Below, piece after piece: positions 24,771-32,883 of a stretch of 64,000 nucleotides of DNA. How positions within the stretch are numbered: the stretch's first letter is position 1; each line of letters begins with the position of its first letter. A program made the position numbers and the translations under genes. A model generated the notes under the pieces. The model saw only the letters and a program-made list of their open reading frames with translations, was not told where the DNA came from and did not search any database. Source of the DNA: Klebsiella electrica (GTDB lineage Bacteria > Pseudomonadota > Gammaproteobacteria > Enterobacterales > Enterobacteriaceae); contig NZ_CP041247.1 of assembly GCF_006711645.1 (NCBI RefSeq), positions 1,302,001 to 1,366,000 on the forward strand. Direction: 5' to 3'.

Positions 24771-24862
24771 GTGAGCAAGATCAAATTTTAAATCAGCAGG
24801 TTATTCAGTCGATAGTAACCTGCTGATAGACAATCGCAAGTATTATTTTCAAAAAAGGGTAG

Positions 24863-24888
24863 ATGCAATCGGTTACGCTCTGTATAAT
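24863..24888 (+). promoter_or_regulatory. guaBA promoter with PurR-like box
   Basis: ATGCAATCGGTTACGC (24863-24878) resembles the PurR operator and stands just before TATAAT (24883-24888), placing it over the -35 region. Repression of guaBA by PurR with hypoxanthine/guanine is known in E. coli; the match here implies the same. Confidence 0.7.
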
Positions 24889-24928
24889 GCCACGGCAATA
24901 TTTATCCACCCTGGTCGAGATATTGCCC

Positions 24929-26395
24929 ATGCTACGTATCGCTAAAGAAGCTCTGACGTTTGACGACGTCCTCCTCGTTCCCGCTCATTCTACCGTTCTG
25001 CCGAATACTGCCGATCTCAGCACCCAGCTGACGAAAACCATTCGTCTGAATATTCCTATGCTCTCCGCAGCCATGGATACCGTAACAGAAGCGCGCCTGG
25101 CAATTGCCCTGGCACAGGAAGGTGGCATTGGCTTTATTCACAAAAACATGTCCATCGAGCGCCAGGCGGAAGAAGTTCGCCGCGTGAAGAAACATGAGTC
25201 CGGCGTGGTTTCCGACCCGCAGACCGTATTGCCTACAACCACCCTGCGCGAAGTAAAAGTGCTGACCGAGCGTAACGGCTTTGCTGGCTATCCGGTAGTG
25301 ACCGAAGACAACGAACTGGTCGGTATCATCACCGGTCGCGACGTCCGCTTCGTGACCGACCTGAACCAGCCTGTCAGCGTTTATATGACGCCGAAAGAGC
25401 GTCTGGTCACCGTACGCGAAGGCGAAGCCCGTGAAGTAGTGTTTGCCAAAATGCATGAAAAACGCGTTGAAAAAGCGCTGGTTGTTGATGCTGGCTTCCA
25501 TCTGCGCGGCATGATTACCGTTAAAGATTTCCAGAAAGCGGAACGTAAACCGAATGCGTGTAAAGATGAGCAGGGTCGTCTGCGCGTCGGTGCCGCGGTT
25601 GGCGCAGGCGCGGGCAACGAAGAGCGCGTTGATGCGCTGGTTGCTGCAGGCGTTGACGTGCTGCTGATCGACTCCTCCCACGGCCATTCCGAAGGTGTAC
25701 TGCAGCGCATTCGTGAAACCCGCGCTAAATATCCTGACCTGCAAATCATCGGCGGCAACGTGGCGACCGGCGCTGGCGCACGTGCCCTGGCGGAAGCGGG
25801 CGTGAGCGCGGTGAAAGTAGGTATCGGCCCGGGTTCTATCTGTACTACCCGTATTGTTACCGGCGTAGGTGTTCCGCAGATCACCGCTGTTTCTGACGCG
25901 GTGGAAGCGCTGGAAGGCACCGGCATTCCGGTTATCGCCGATGGCGGTATCCGTTTCTCCGGCGATATCGCCAAAGCGATCGCTGCCGGCGCGGCGGCGG
26001 TGATGGTCGGTTCCATGCTGGCGGGTACCGAAGAGTCCCCGGGTGAAATCGAGCTCTACCAGGGCCGTTCTTACAAATCCTATCGTGGTATGGGTTCTCT
26101 GGGCGCGATGTCCAAAGGCTCCTCCGACCGTTACTTCCAGAGCGACAACGCCGCGGACAAACTGGTGCCGGAAGGTATCGAAGGCCGCGTTGCTTATAAA
26201 GGCCGCCTGAAAGAGATCATCCATCAGCAGATGGGCGGCCTGCGCTCCTGCATGGGGCTGACCGGTTGTGGTACCATCGACACCCTGCGTACTAAAGCGG
26301 AATTCGTGCGTATCAGCGGCGCGGGCATCCAGGAAAGCCACGTTCACGACGTGACGATCACCAAGGAATCCCCGAACTACCGCATGGGCTCCTGA
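24929..26395 (+). CDS. guaB: inosine-5'-monophosphate dehydrogenase
   Basis: 488 aa, the E. coli length. TIM barrel split by tandem CBS domains (about residues 95-205). The active-site loop GPGSICTTR carries the catalytic Cys; the flap [11 protein letters not shown] is present. It oxidises IMP to XMP with NAD, the first step to GMP. The start [11 protein letters not shown] is chosen by identity with E. coli; an upstream ATG at 24863 lies within the promoter. First gene of guaBA. Confidence 0.97.
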   Translation: MLRIAKEALTFDDVLLVPAHSTVLPNTADLSTQLTKTIRLNIPMLSAAMDTVTEARLAIALAQEGGIGFIHKNMSIERQAEEVRRVKKHESGVVSDPQTVLPTTTLREVKVLTERNGFAGYPVVTEDNELVGIITGRDVRFVTDLNQPVSVYMTPKERLVTVREGEAREVVFAKMHEKRVEKALVVDAGFHLRGMITVKDFQKAERKPNACKDEQGRLRVGAAVGAGAGNEERVDALVAAGVDVLLIDSSHGHSEGVLQRIRETRAKYPDLQIIGGNVATGAGARALAEAGVSAVKVGIGPGSICTTRIVTGVGVPQITAVSDAVEALEGTGIPVIADGGIRFSGDIAKAIAAGAAAVMVGSMLAGTEESPGEIELYQGRSYKSYRGMGSLGAMSKGSSDRYFQSDNAADKLVPEGIEGRVAYKGRLKEIIHQQMGGLRSCMGLTGCGTIDTLRTKAEFVRISGAGIQESHVHDVTITKESPNYRMGS

Positions 26396-26400
26396 TTTTC

Positions 26401-26432
26401 ATCGCCCGGTCATGCGCCGGGCGATTTTATTT
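26401..26432 (+). other. terminator-like hairpin between guaB and guaA
   Basis: ATCGCCCGG (26401-26409) and CCGGGCGAT (26417-26425) form a perfect 9-bp stem with a 7-nt loop, followed by TTTATTT. It may be a partial terminator or RNA-stability element adjusting guaA relative to guaB. Confidence 0.6.
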
Positions 26433-26460
26433 AATCGCTACTGCTCTGGAATAAACGTCA

Positions 26461-28038
26461 ATGACGGATAACATTCATAAACATCGCATTCTCATCCTGG
26501 ACTTCGGTTCTCAGTACACCCAGTTGGTTGCGCGTCGCGTACGTGAATTAGGGGTTTATTGCGAGCTGTGGGCCTGGGATGTTACGGAAGCTCAGATTCG
26601 TGAGTTCAATCCTAGCGGCATCATTCTTTCAGGCGGCCCGGAAAGCACCACTGAACATAACAGCCCGCGCGCGCCGCAGTATGTTTTCGAAGCCGGTGTA
26701 CCGGTGTTTGGCGTTTGCTATGGCATGCAGACCATGGCAATGCAGTTGGGCGGCCACGTAGAAGGCTCTAATGAGCGCGAGTTCGGCTATGCGCAGGTTG
26801 AAGTTGTTACCGATAGCGCGCTGGTGCGTGGTATTGAAGACTCCCTGACCGCTGAAGGCAAACCGCTGCTGGATGTGTGGATGAGCCACGGCGACAAAGT
26901 CACCGCGATCCCGTCTGACTTCGTGACCGTTGCCAGCACCGAAAGCTGCCCGTTTGCCATTATGGCGAACGAAGAAAAACGCTTCTACGGCGTGCAGTTC
27001 CACCCGGAAGTGACCCACACCCGTCAGGGTATGCGTATGCTGGAACGCTTCGTGCGTGATATCTGCCAGTGCGAAGCCCTGTGGACGCCGGCAAAAATCA
27101 TCGACGATGCCGTTGAGCGTATCCGTCAGCAGGTTGGCGATGACAAAGTGATCCTCGGCCTGTCCGGCGGCGTGGACTCCTCCGTGACCGCGATGCTGCT
27201 GCACCGCGCGATCGGTAAAAACCTGACCTGTGTATTCGTGGACAACGGTCTGCTGCGTCTGAACGAAGCCCAGCAGGTGATGGACATGTTCGGTGACCAC
27301 TTCGGTCTGAACATCGTTCACGTGGAAGGCGAGAAACGCTTCCTGGACGCGCTGGCGGGCGAGAACGATCCGGAAGCTAAACGTAAAATCATCGGTCGTG
27401 TATTCGTCGAAGTGTTCGACGAAGAAGCGCTGAAGCTGGAAGACGTTAAATGGCTGGCGCAGGGGACTATCTACCCGGACGTGATCGAGTCTGCTGCATC
27501 CGCAACCGGTAAAGCGCACGTCATCAAATCTCACCACAACGTCGGCGGCCTGCCGAAAGAGATGAAGATGGGGCTGGTTGAACCGCTGCGTGAGCTGTTT
27601 AAAGACGAAGTGCGTAAGATTGGTCTGGAGCTGGGTCTGCCGTACGACATGCTGTACCGTCATCCGTTCCCGGGACCGGGTCTTGGCGTGCGCGTACTGG
27701 GCGAAGTGAAGAAAGAGTACTGCGACCTGCTGCGTCGTGCGGATGCTATCTTCATCGAAGAGCTGCATAAAGCCGATCTGTACAACAAAGTGAGTCAGGC
27801 GTTCACCGTGTTCCTGCCGGTCCGCTCTGTCGGCGTGATGGGCGATGGCCGTAAGTACGACTGGGTGGTCTCCCTGCGTGCGGTCGAAACCATCGACTTT
27901 ATGACCGCCCACTGGGCGCACCTGCCGTATGACTTCCTTGGCCGCGTTTCCAACCGCATCATCAACGAAGTGAACGGTATCTCCCGCGTGGTGTATGACA
28001 TCAGCGGCAAGCCGCCGGCAACGATCGAGTGGGAATAA
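26461..28038 (+). CDS. guaA: GMP synthase (glutamine-hydrolysing)
   Basis: 525 aa. The N-terminal class I glutamine amidotransferase domain has nucleophile C86 in FGVCYGMQ and His/Glu in QFHPEVTHT. The ATP-pyrophosphatase domain has the P-loop [11 protein letters not shown]. The C-terminal dimerisation domain ends [16 protein letters not shown]. It converts XMP to GMP. Second gene of guaBA, with a strong terminator behind it. Confidence 0.97.
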   Translation: MTDNIHKHRILILDFGSQYTQLVARRVRELGVYCELWAWDVTEAQIREFNPSGIILSGGPESTTEHNSPRAPQYVFEAGVPVFGVCYGMQTMAMQLGGHVEGSNEREFGYAQVEVVTDSALVRGIEDSLTAEGKPLLDVWMSHGDKVTAIPSDFVTVASTESCPFAIMANEEKRFYGVQFHPEVTHTRQGMRMLERFVRDICQCEALWTPAKIIDDAVERIRQQVGDDKVILGLSGGVDSSVTAMLLHRAIGKNLTCVFVDNGLLRLNEAQQVMDMFGDHFGLNIVHVEGEKRFLDALAGENDPEAKRKIIGRVFVEVFDEEALKLEDVKWLAQGTIYPDVIESAASATGKAHVIKSHHNVGGLPKEMKMGLVEPLRELFKDEVRKIGLELGLPYDMLYRHPFPGPGLGVRVLGEVKKEYCDLLRRADAIFIEELHKADLYNKVSQAFTVFLPVRSVGVMGDGRKYDWVVSLRAVETIDFMTAHWAHLPYDFLGRVSNRIINEVNGISRVVYDISGKPPATIEWE

Positions 28039-28058
28039 CTCCCCGGCGTTGTTAAACG

Positions 28059-28085
28059 AAGCCCTCTGTTTTTACAGAGGGCTTT
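28059..28085 (+). terminator. terminator of guaBA
   Basis: AAGCCCTCTG and CAGAGGGCTT form a perfect 10-bp stem with a TTTTTA loop and trailing T-run, 20 bp after the guaA stop. Confidence 0.9.
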
Positions 28086-28103
28086 TTCGTTTATGCCGCC
28101 GGA

Positions 28104-29096
28104 TTAATGCTGAGTTTTATCGCTGAACTGCGGCACTTCCGTGGAGAAACGCGCGCTGCGGGCATCGCGTTCATAACCCTGATTCTGGCTCAGGATCGCA
28201 TAGAGGTCGGGGCGTCTGCCGTGGATCCAGCGTCGGCCTGTGGACATGGCCAGCAGGCTTAAATCCAGCGTGGCGCAGACCAGGGTGTCTTCAAACGCAT
28301 CGGTCTCTGCAATAATGCGGCCATAGGGATCGATAATCATCGCATTTCCGCTACGCACCTCCCCGTTGTCCAGCCCGACGCCATTGCTGAATAAGATAAA
28401 CATCCCGTTATCATGCGCTCTTGAGGGCAGCCAGCGGAGCAACCATTCCCGACCGTTACGGCCCTGGAATGCGGCTTTCAGCGTGTCAGGATCCTGATAC
28501 CGTTTCTCCCAAAGAGCTACGGGGATGGGCTGCATACCGAACGGGCTGCGGGAGTTGGTGCCGCCGGTTTGATGAGGAGCCAGCAGAATATCCGCGCCCA
28601 GCAGCGCGGTAGCCCGAGCATTTTCCGTCAGGTTATTGTCCCAGCAGATCAGAACGCCAACTTTCACTCCCCACGGCGTATCGAAGACGGTGAAGCTATT
28701 CCCCTGGTCTATCGCCGGATGTTCAAAGGCGTGCAGCTTGCGGTGAATATGCCTCTGGCCATCCGGCATACAAACGACGTAGGTGTTATACAGGCGATCG
28801 TCACTCGCTCTTTCAATCAGCCCTACGCCAATCGCCATCTCATAACTTTGCGCCAGGCGGGCAATTCTCGCCAGGGAAGGGCTGTCGTCAATGCGCTCGG
28901 CCAGCGAGCCTACCTCCTCGGCACTGAGATCGATAACGTGCCAGTAGCCGGTAATGCACATTTCGGGAAAGGCCAGAATGCGGGTCCCTTCGCCGGCTGC
29001 CTGATGAATAAAGCGTTCCATAATGCCCAGGTTATAGGACTTATCATTAGCGCGGTGGCAGAACTGTACCGTAGCCACCTGGAGTTCGTTGTTCAT
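28104..29096 (-). CDS. nitrilase-superfamily carbon-nitrogen hydrolase
   Basis: 330 aa. The catalytic triad is E45 (LAFPEMCITGY), K120 (HIHRKLHAFE) and C151 (GVLICWDNN). The superfamily hydrolyses amides, nitriles or carbamoyl groups; the substrate is not evident. The start at 29096 (MNNELQVATVQF) is chosen because the conserved fold begins here; the frame extends further only over the divergent LysR promoter. Divergent from a LysR gene that probably regulates it. Confidence 0.85.
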   Translation of the reverse strand: MNNELQVATVQFCHRANDKSYNLGIMERFIHQAAGEGTRILAFPEMCITGYWHVIDLSAEEVGSLAERIDDSPSLARIARLAQSYEMAIGVGLIERASDDRLYNTYVVCMPDGQRHIHRKLHAFEHPAIDQGNSFTVFDTPWGVKVGVLICWDNNLTENARATALLGADILLAPHQTGGTNSRSPFGMQPIPVALWEKRYQDPDTLKAAFQGRNGREWLLRWLPSRAHDNGMFILFSNGVGLDNGEVRSGNAMIIDPYGRIIAETDAFEDTLVCATLDLSLLAMSTGRRWIHGRRPDLYAILSQNQGYERDARSARFSTEVPQFSDKTQH

Positions 29097-29190
29097 AGGT
29101 CTCTTCTCGTTGCGAAAAACTGAGCTCATTACGCCAGCAGAGACACCGGATGTATAATCACGCTTTCTCCGCGTTTGATAAGGGACGGGA

Positions 29191-30075
29191 ATGGACATCA
29201 GATTAATACGGGCGTTCGTCACTCTGGCCCAGCTGCGACGCTACCATGCGGCGGCGGAGCGGCTTTGTTTGACCCAACCAGCGTTGACGAAACAAATCCA
29301 GACCCTGGAACATATGACGGGCATGACCCTTTTTCAGCGGGGGCGGCAGGGCGCTCAGCTGACTGCGGCGGGGGAGGCTATCTATTCTCAGGCCTGTCAT
29401 TTTGTCGAGCAGCATGACCAGTTTTGTGCCTGGACGGAGCAGGTCCGGCGCGGGAACGTCGGCACACTGGCGCTGGGGTTCGGCATCTCAACCTTCCAGA
29501 TGGCCCCGACGCAAGTTAAAGCCTTTCGTCAGCAGTTTCCCGATGTTGACGTCTCCCTCAACGATATCGCTTCCCACGAGCAGTATCGAATGCTGCTGGA
29601 GGGGCAACTGCATGCCGGGTTTGTGCGGATGCCAGTTCCGGACGCGCTGGAAGCGCAGGCGCTAATGGAAGAGAACCTGGTGCTTGCTGTGCCCGCAGGC
29701 GCAACGGAGGCGTTCCCGGATATCGCCTCCGTGCTCCGACAGTTCCCGCTGCTGCAAATTAACCCAAAGCGTGGGCGCGGGTTGGCAGAGCAAACGGCGC
29801 TTTTCCTGCAAATCAACCACCTTACCGCTGATATCGTGGCCGATGCTGATGATATTCATACGCTGCTGGCGCTGGTTGCCGGCGGAAATGGTGTTGCGCT
29901 GCTTCCTGCCGGCGCATGTCATCTGCTGCCGGCAGGCATAAAGCTCATTACCATGACGGGGGAGGGCGCGCGATGGCAGGTCGGTCTTGCCTGGAACCCT
30001 CAGATGGCGGACGCCGTCCGCGATCGTTTTATCGCGATGGTCTGTCGGAAAAACGTGGCGATACCTCCCCGCTAA
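29191..30075 (+). CDS. LysR-family transcriptional regulator
   Basis: 294 aa. N-terminal winged HTH (IRAFVTLAQLRRYHAAAERLCLTQPALTKQIQTLE) and C-terminal periplasmic-binding-protein-like effector domain. Divergent from the nitrilase gene with a 94-bp shared promoter region, the classical arrangement for a LysR activator of its neighbour. Effector unknown. The last 22 bp form one arm of a long hairpin. Confidence 0.88.
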   Translation: MDIRLIRAFVTLAQLRRYHAAAERLCLTQPALTKQIQTLEHMTGMTLFQRGRQGAQLTAAGEAIYSQACHFVEQHDQFCAWTEQVRRGNVGTLALGFGISTFQMAPTQVKAFRQQFPDVDVSLNDIASHEQYRMLLEGQLHAGFVRMPVPDALEAQALMEENLVLAVPAGATEAFPDIASVLRQFPLLQINPKRGRGLAEQTALFLQINHLTADIVADADDIHTLLALVAGGNGVALLPAGACHLLPAGIKLITMTGEGARWQVGLAWNPQMADAVRDRFIAMVCRKNVAIPPR

Positions 30076-30097
30076 GGAGCGTGCAGGTATCGCCACG
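30054..30097. terminator. long hairpin between convergent LysR and MFS genes
   Basis: CGTGGCGATACCT (30054-30066) pairs perfectly over 13 bp with AGGTATCGCCACG (30085-30097). It starts inside the final codons of the LysR gene and ends 5 bp before the convergent MFS stop. It probably terminates or stabilises both transcripts; there is no T-run, so this is inferred. Confidence 0.5.
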
Positions 30098-30101
30098 AAG
30101 C

Positions 30102-31304
30102 TCAGGAATCAATGGCTGCCGGCATCGCCTCGGGTGTCCGACGGGGCTGGCCCCGGGCAATGGCCAGCGCCAGCGCGGCGACCACCAGCGTCAGCGCAGC
30201 GGAAAAACCTAAGCTCCCCTGAACTCCAAATTGCTGATTTAACCACGCGTAGGCAAACGGCGAGGCGGCAGCCAGCAGCTGGGCGGGGATCAACAGGATA
30301 CCGGTGAGCCTGGCGTACTCCTCGGCGGCAAAAAGCTCTAGCGGTAGCGTGGCCTTAAACACCGTCGTTAACCCATTGATGGCGCCATAGCCCAGCACAA
30401 ATCCGCCGGCTGCCCAGAGGAGATAAGGCCCGCTCAGGCCGAGGGCGAAACAGACCGGCATCAGCAACGTGGTCAGCAGCGTAAGGCGAAGCGGCGTGAG
30501 CACCGAACCCGAGGCGACCTCCAGAAAGCGGGCGCCAGTCTGGCCAATGCCCCAAAGCATCCCCGCCGCCACCGGCAGACCGTAGTGGGCGATAAATTCC
30601 GGCAGGTGGGTGGAGGTTCCGTTAGAAACAAATGTCACCAGCGCGATCAGCGCCGCATACAGCAGACCAACGTGTCTCTGCTGGTGGGAAGCGGGCCGGT
30701 GCGCTTCTGGCCGTATCGCCGCGGGTCGCCTGGCATTCGGCATTCGCCAGAGCAGCAGCGCGCTGAACAGGCCCAGCAGGCCATAAACCAGCAACGCCTC
30801 TCGCCAGCTCATCATCGTCAGCAAAAATGCGCCCAGTGGCCAGAACAGAACGGAAGCCAGGCCACCAGCCAGCGTCACGCGGGAAATAGTGCGTCTTGCC
30901 TGCTGACCGTACAGATTCACCAGCGCGGCGAACAGCGTATCATACAGCGCCAGACGCATTCCGATACCGGTAAGTAGCCAGGCGCCCAGCCAACCGGAGA
31001 GGGTAGGTGCAGCCGCCATGATGAAACATCCTGCGGCGATCGCCAGCGTGCCGCTGACCACAACTCGCTGGCCGCCAAATCGGGCCAGCAGGCGGGCGAC
31101 AAACGGGGAGAGCAGCGCCATTATCAACATGGCGAGCGTCAGGCCGAGGTAGATTTGCGTCGCTGGCCAGCCGGTGTCGTACTCGATAGCCCGGGCAAAA
31201 GTGCCTGGCATATAAAATGAAATTCCACAGTTAATCAGCTGATTACATCCAGCGGCAAGCGTCATCATGCTGGACGCGGCGCGTCTGTTTTCCATATTTT
31301 TCAT
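30102..31304 (-). CDS. major facilitator superfamily transporter
   Basis: 400 aa, about 12 membrane helices with the motif-A-like loop PFVARLLARFGGQRVVVSG between helices 2 and 3. It resembles monocarboxylate/cyanate-type MFS carriers in size and layout but no substrate is evident. A start at 31295 (second Met) is also possible. Divergent from the second LysR gene; possibly part of one pathway with the nitrilase-like enzyme. Confidence 0.85.
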   Translation of the reverse strand: MKNMENRRAASSMMTLAAGCNQLINCGISFYMPGTFARAIEYDTGWPATQIYLGLTLAMLIMALLSPFVARLLARFGGQRVVVSGTLAIAAGCFIMAAAPTLSGWLGAWLLTGIGMRLALYDTLFAALVNLYGQQARRTISRVTLAGGLASVLFWPLGAFLLTMMSWREALLVYGLLGLFSALLLWRMPNARRPAAIRPEAHRPASHQQRHVGLLYAALIALVTFVSNGTSTHLPEFIAHYGLPVAAGMLWGIGQTGARFLEVASGSVLTPLRLTLLTTLLMPVCFALGLSGPYLLWAAGGFVLGYGAINGLTTVFKATLPLELFAAEEYARLTGILLIPAQLLAAASPFAYAWLNQQFGVQGSLGFSAALTLVVAALALAIARGQPRRTPEAMPAAIDS

Positions 31305-31341
31305 CGTATCTCAGTCTGTTATGCAGTTGTCGGCAGCATAA

Positions 31342-31361
31342 CCTGCGCGCTATTGTGCAGG
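31342..31361. promoter_or_regulatory. LysR-type operator candidate between MFS and LysR genes
   Basis: CCTGC-N10-GCAGG is a 20-bp interrupted palindrome in the 98-bp divergent intergenic region, where a LysR protein would bind to control itself and the MFS gene. Confidence 0.4.
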
Positions 31362-31402
31362 CAGACTCGTTGGTTTATGACCCTTATAAGAGAAACTTTG
31401 AG

Positions 31403-32296
31403 ATGACGACGCTTAATCTGGGAAATCTGGCGACTTTTCGGCTGGTGGTACAGCGGGGGAGCTTCTCGGCTGCTGCGGATGTCCTGGGGCTATCGCAGCC
31501 AGCGGTCAGTCTGCAGGTCCGTCAGCTGGAGCAGTTTCTGCAGACCCGGCTGATTGAGCGGACCGGACGAGGGATTAAAGTGACGGCGGCCGGTATGGCC
31601 CTGCTGGCTCACGGTGACAATATTGAGCGAGCGGTCAGCGCGGCGGTGCAGTCGGTGAGCGAGTTTAATCGCGAAATCAGCGGCGCGATAACGCTCGGAA
31701 CGGGGGCCACGGCCTGTATCCATCTCTTACCGCCGGTCTTACAGCAGCTGCGGCAGGCGCATCCGCTGCTGACGGTCGGGGTGACGACCGGAAATACGGT
31801 GGATATTGTGCGCGCCGTGGAGGAGAACCGGCTCGATCTCGGACTGGTCACCCTTCCGGCGTATGGGCGCAGTCTGGCAATAGCTCCGCTGGTGGAGGAG
31901 GAGTTTGTGTCTGTTTTTGCCTGTGGGCAGGATGCGCTGCCGCTGGAACTGACGCCGGAGGTGCTGCAGGCGCTGCCGCTGATTGCTTTTGAGGCCGGGA
32001 GCGGAACCCGGGAGCTGATTGATGGCTGGTTTCGCGCTTGCGGGCGGGATATTTCGCCGATAATGCAGTTGGGCAGCATTGAGGCCATCAAGCGCATGGT
32101 GCGTGCCGGGCTGGGATACAGCATTGTTCCACGTATGGCGGTGGCGCATCATGACGATCGGCAAGGGTTACGCGTTCAATCGCTGACGCCAGTACTCCAC
32201 CGTCAGTTGGGGGTCGTGATGCGTCAGGATAAAATTCTCAGCAAAGGGATCGGCGAAATGCTGCGCCTGCTGCGGGAGGTGCAGTTTACCGTTTAA
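31403..32296 (+). CDS. LysR-family transcriptional regulator
   Basis: 297 aa. Winged HTH (LATFRLVVQRGSFSAAADVLGLSQPAVSLQVRQLE) and an effector-binding domain with GAITLGTGATACIHLLPPVL, of the CysB/Cbl-like architecture. ATG 31403 (MTTLNLGNL) is preferred to an ATG at 31355 in the intergenic region. Divergent from the MFS gene, its likely target. Confidence 0.88.
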   Translation: MTTLNLGNLATFRLVVQRGSFSAAADVLGLSQPAVSLQVRQLEQFLQTRLIERTGRGIKVTAAGMALLAHGDNIERAVSAAVQSVSEFNREISGAITLGTGATACIHLLPPVLQQLRQAHPLLTVGVTTGNTVDIVRAVEENRLDLGLVTLPAYGRSLAIAPLVEEEFVSVFACGQDALPLELTPEVLQALPLIAFEAGSGTRELIDGWFRACGRDISPIMQLGSIEAIKRMVRAGLGYSIVPRMAVAHHDDRQGLRVQSLTPVLHRQLGVVMRQDKILSKGIGEMLRLLREVQFTV

Positions 32297-32338
32297 AGCA
32301 ATGTTGTACCGTACTGGCTGGCACCGTAATGTGCTGGC

Positions 32339-32530
32339 TTATTCCCGCGGCGTGGTATCAACCGGGAGCGTCGATTGCTGGGACTCGATCTTGTCCTGAT
32401 GATGATACCAGGCGCCAATAGAAGAGTAGACAAAGCGTCCAAAAAAGAAAATAAAGCTGATAAGCAGTACGATACGGGTCATGCGACGGTTAAATCGATG
32501 TCGTTTACGCATACTGGGTGCCTGACTCAC
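32339..32530 (-). CDS. yfgG: small membrane protein YfgG
   Basis: 63 aa, the same length as E. coli YfgG. A basic N-terminus (SMRKRHRFNRRMTR) precedes one membrane helix (IVLLISFIFFFGRFVYSSIGAW). The GTG at 32530, behind AAGGAA, gives the E. coli start; a longer frame to 32632 has no support. Linked in E. coli to nickel/cobalt stress. Confidence 0.85.
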   Translation of the reverse strand: MSQAPSMRKRHRFNRRMTRIVLLISFIFFFGRFVYSSIGAWYHHQDKIESQQSTLPVDTTPRE

Positions 32531-32738
32531 AAAAGGTTCCTTGAGATATACCCACAACCGGGGCGATAAGGGTATTAAGGCACAGGAATGCGGCAGGGTC
32601 AATTGATGAGGATGGAAAAATCCGCCGTTCAAACATTACTTAATGTTATATAAGATAATTATCGCATTCACATCTTTTTTCTTTCATTCATTCAGACGCA
32701 TAAAAAATAAGCTTTATTAATCATAGCTAAAGGGTTTG

Positions 32739-32779
32739 TTGATTTATATCAACAGCCCGTGTGTGCTGATAACTAAAAT
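32739..32779 (+). promoter_or_regulatory. perfect FNR box and -10 of yfgF
   Basis: TTGAT-TTAT-ATCAA (32739-32752) is an exact FNR consensus. TAAAAT (32774-32779) follows, so the box centres at about -41 of the predicted start, the class II position. Anaerobic activation of yfgF is therefore expected. The remaining leader (to 32883) and the 32531-32738 part show no gene. Confidence 0.75.
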
Positions 32780-32883
32780 CTCTTGCCTGTTCCGTGTAAG
32801 TATTCCTTATGCGGCTAAGATGGTTGGGTTGGATGCCTGCCTGAATATACCCTGCGGGAATTTGGGTTATCTGTAGAGCATCA

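Noticed and set aside
24863..24928. GuaB N-terminal extension
   Set aside because: It would lie over the PurR box and -10, and is absent from E. coli GuaB.
24932..26347. Long antisense reading frame opposite guaB (and a similar one opposite guaA)
   Set aside because: Shadow of highly biased codon use in guaB; composition and motifs are those of a complementary strand, with no RBS.
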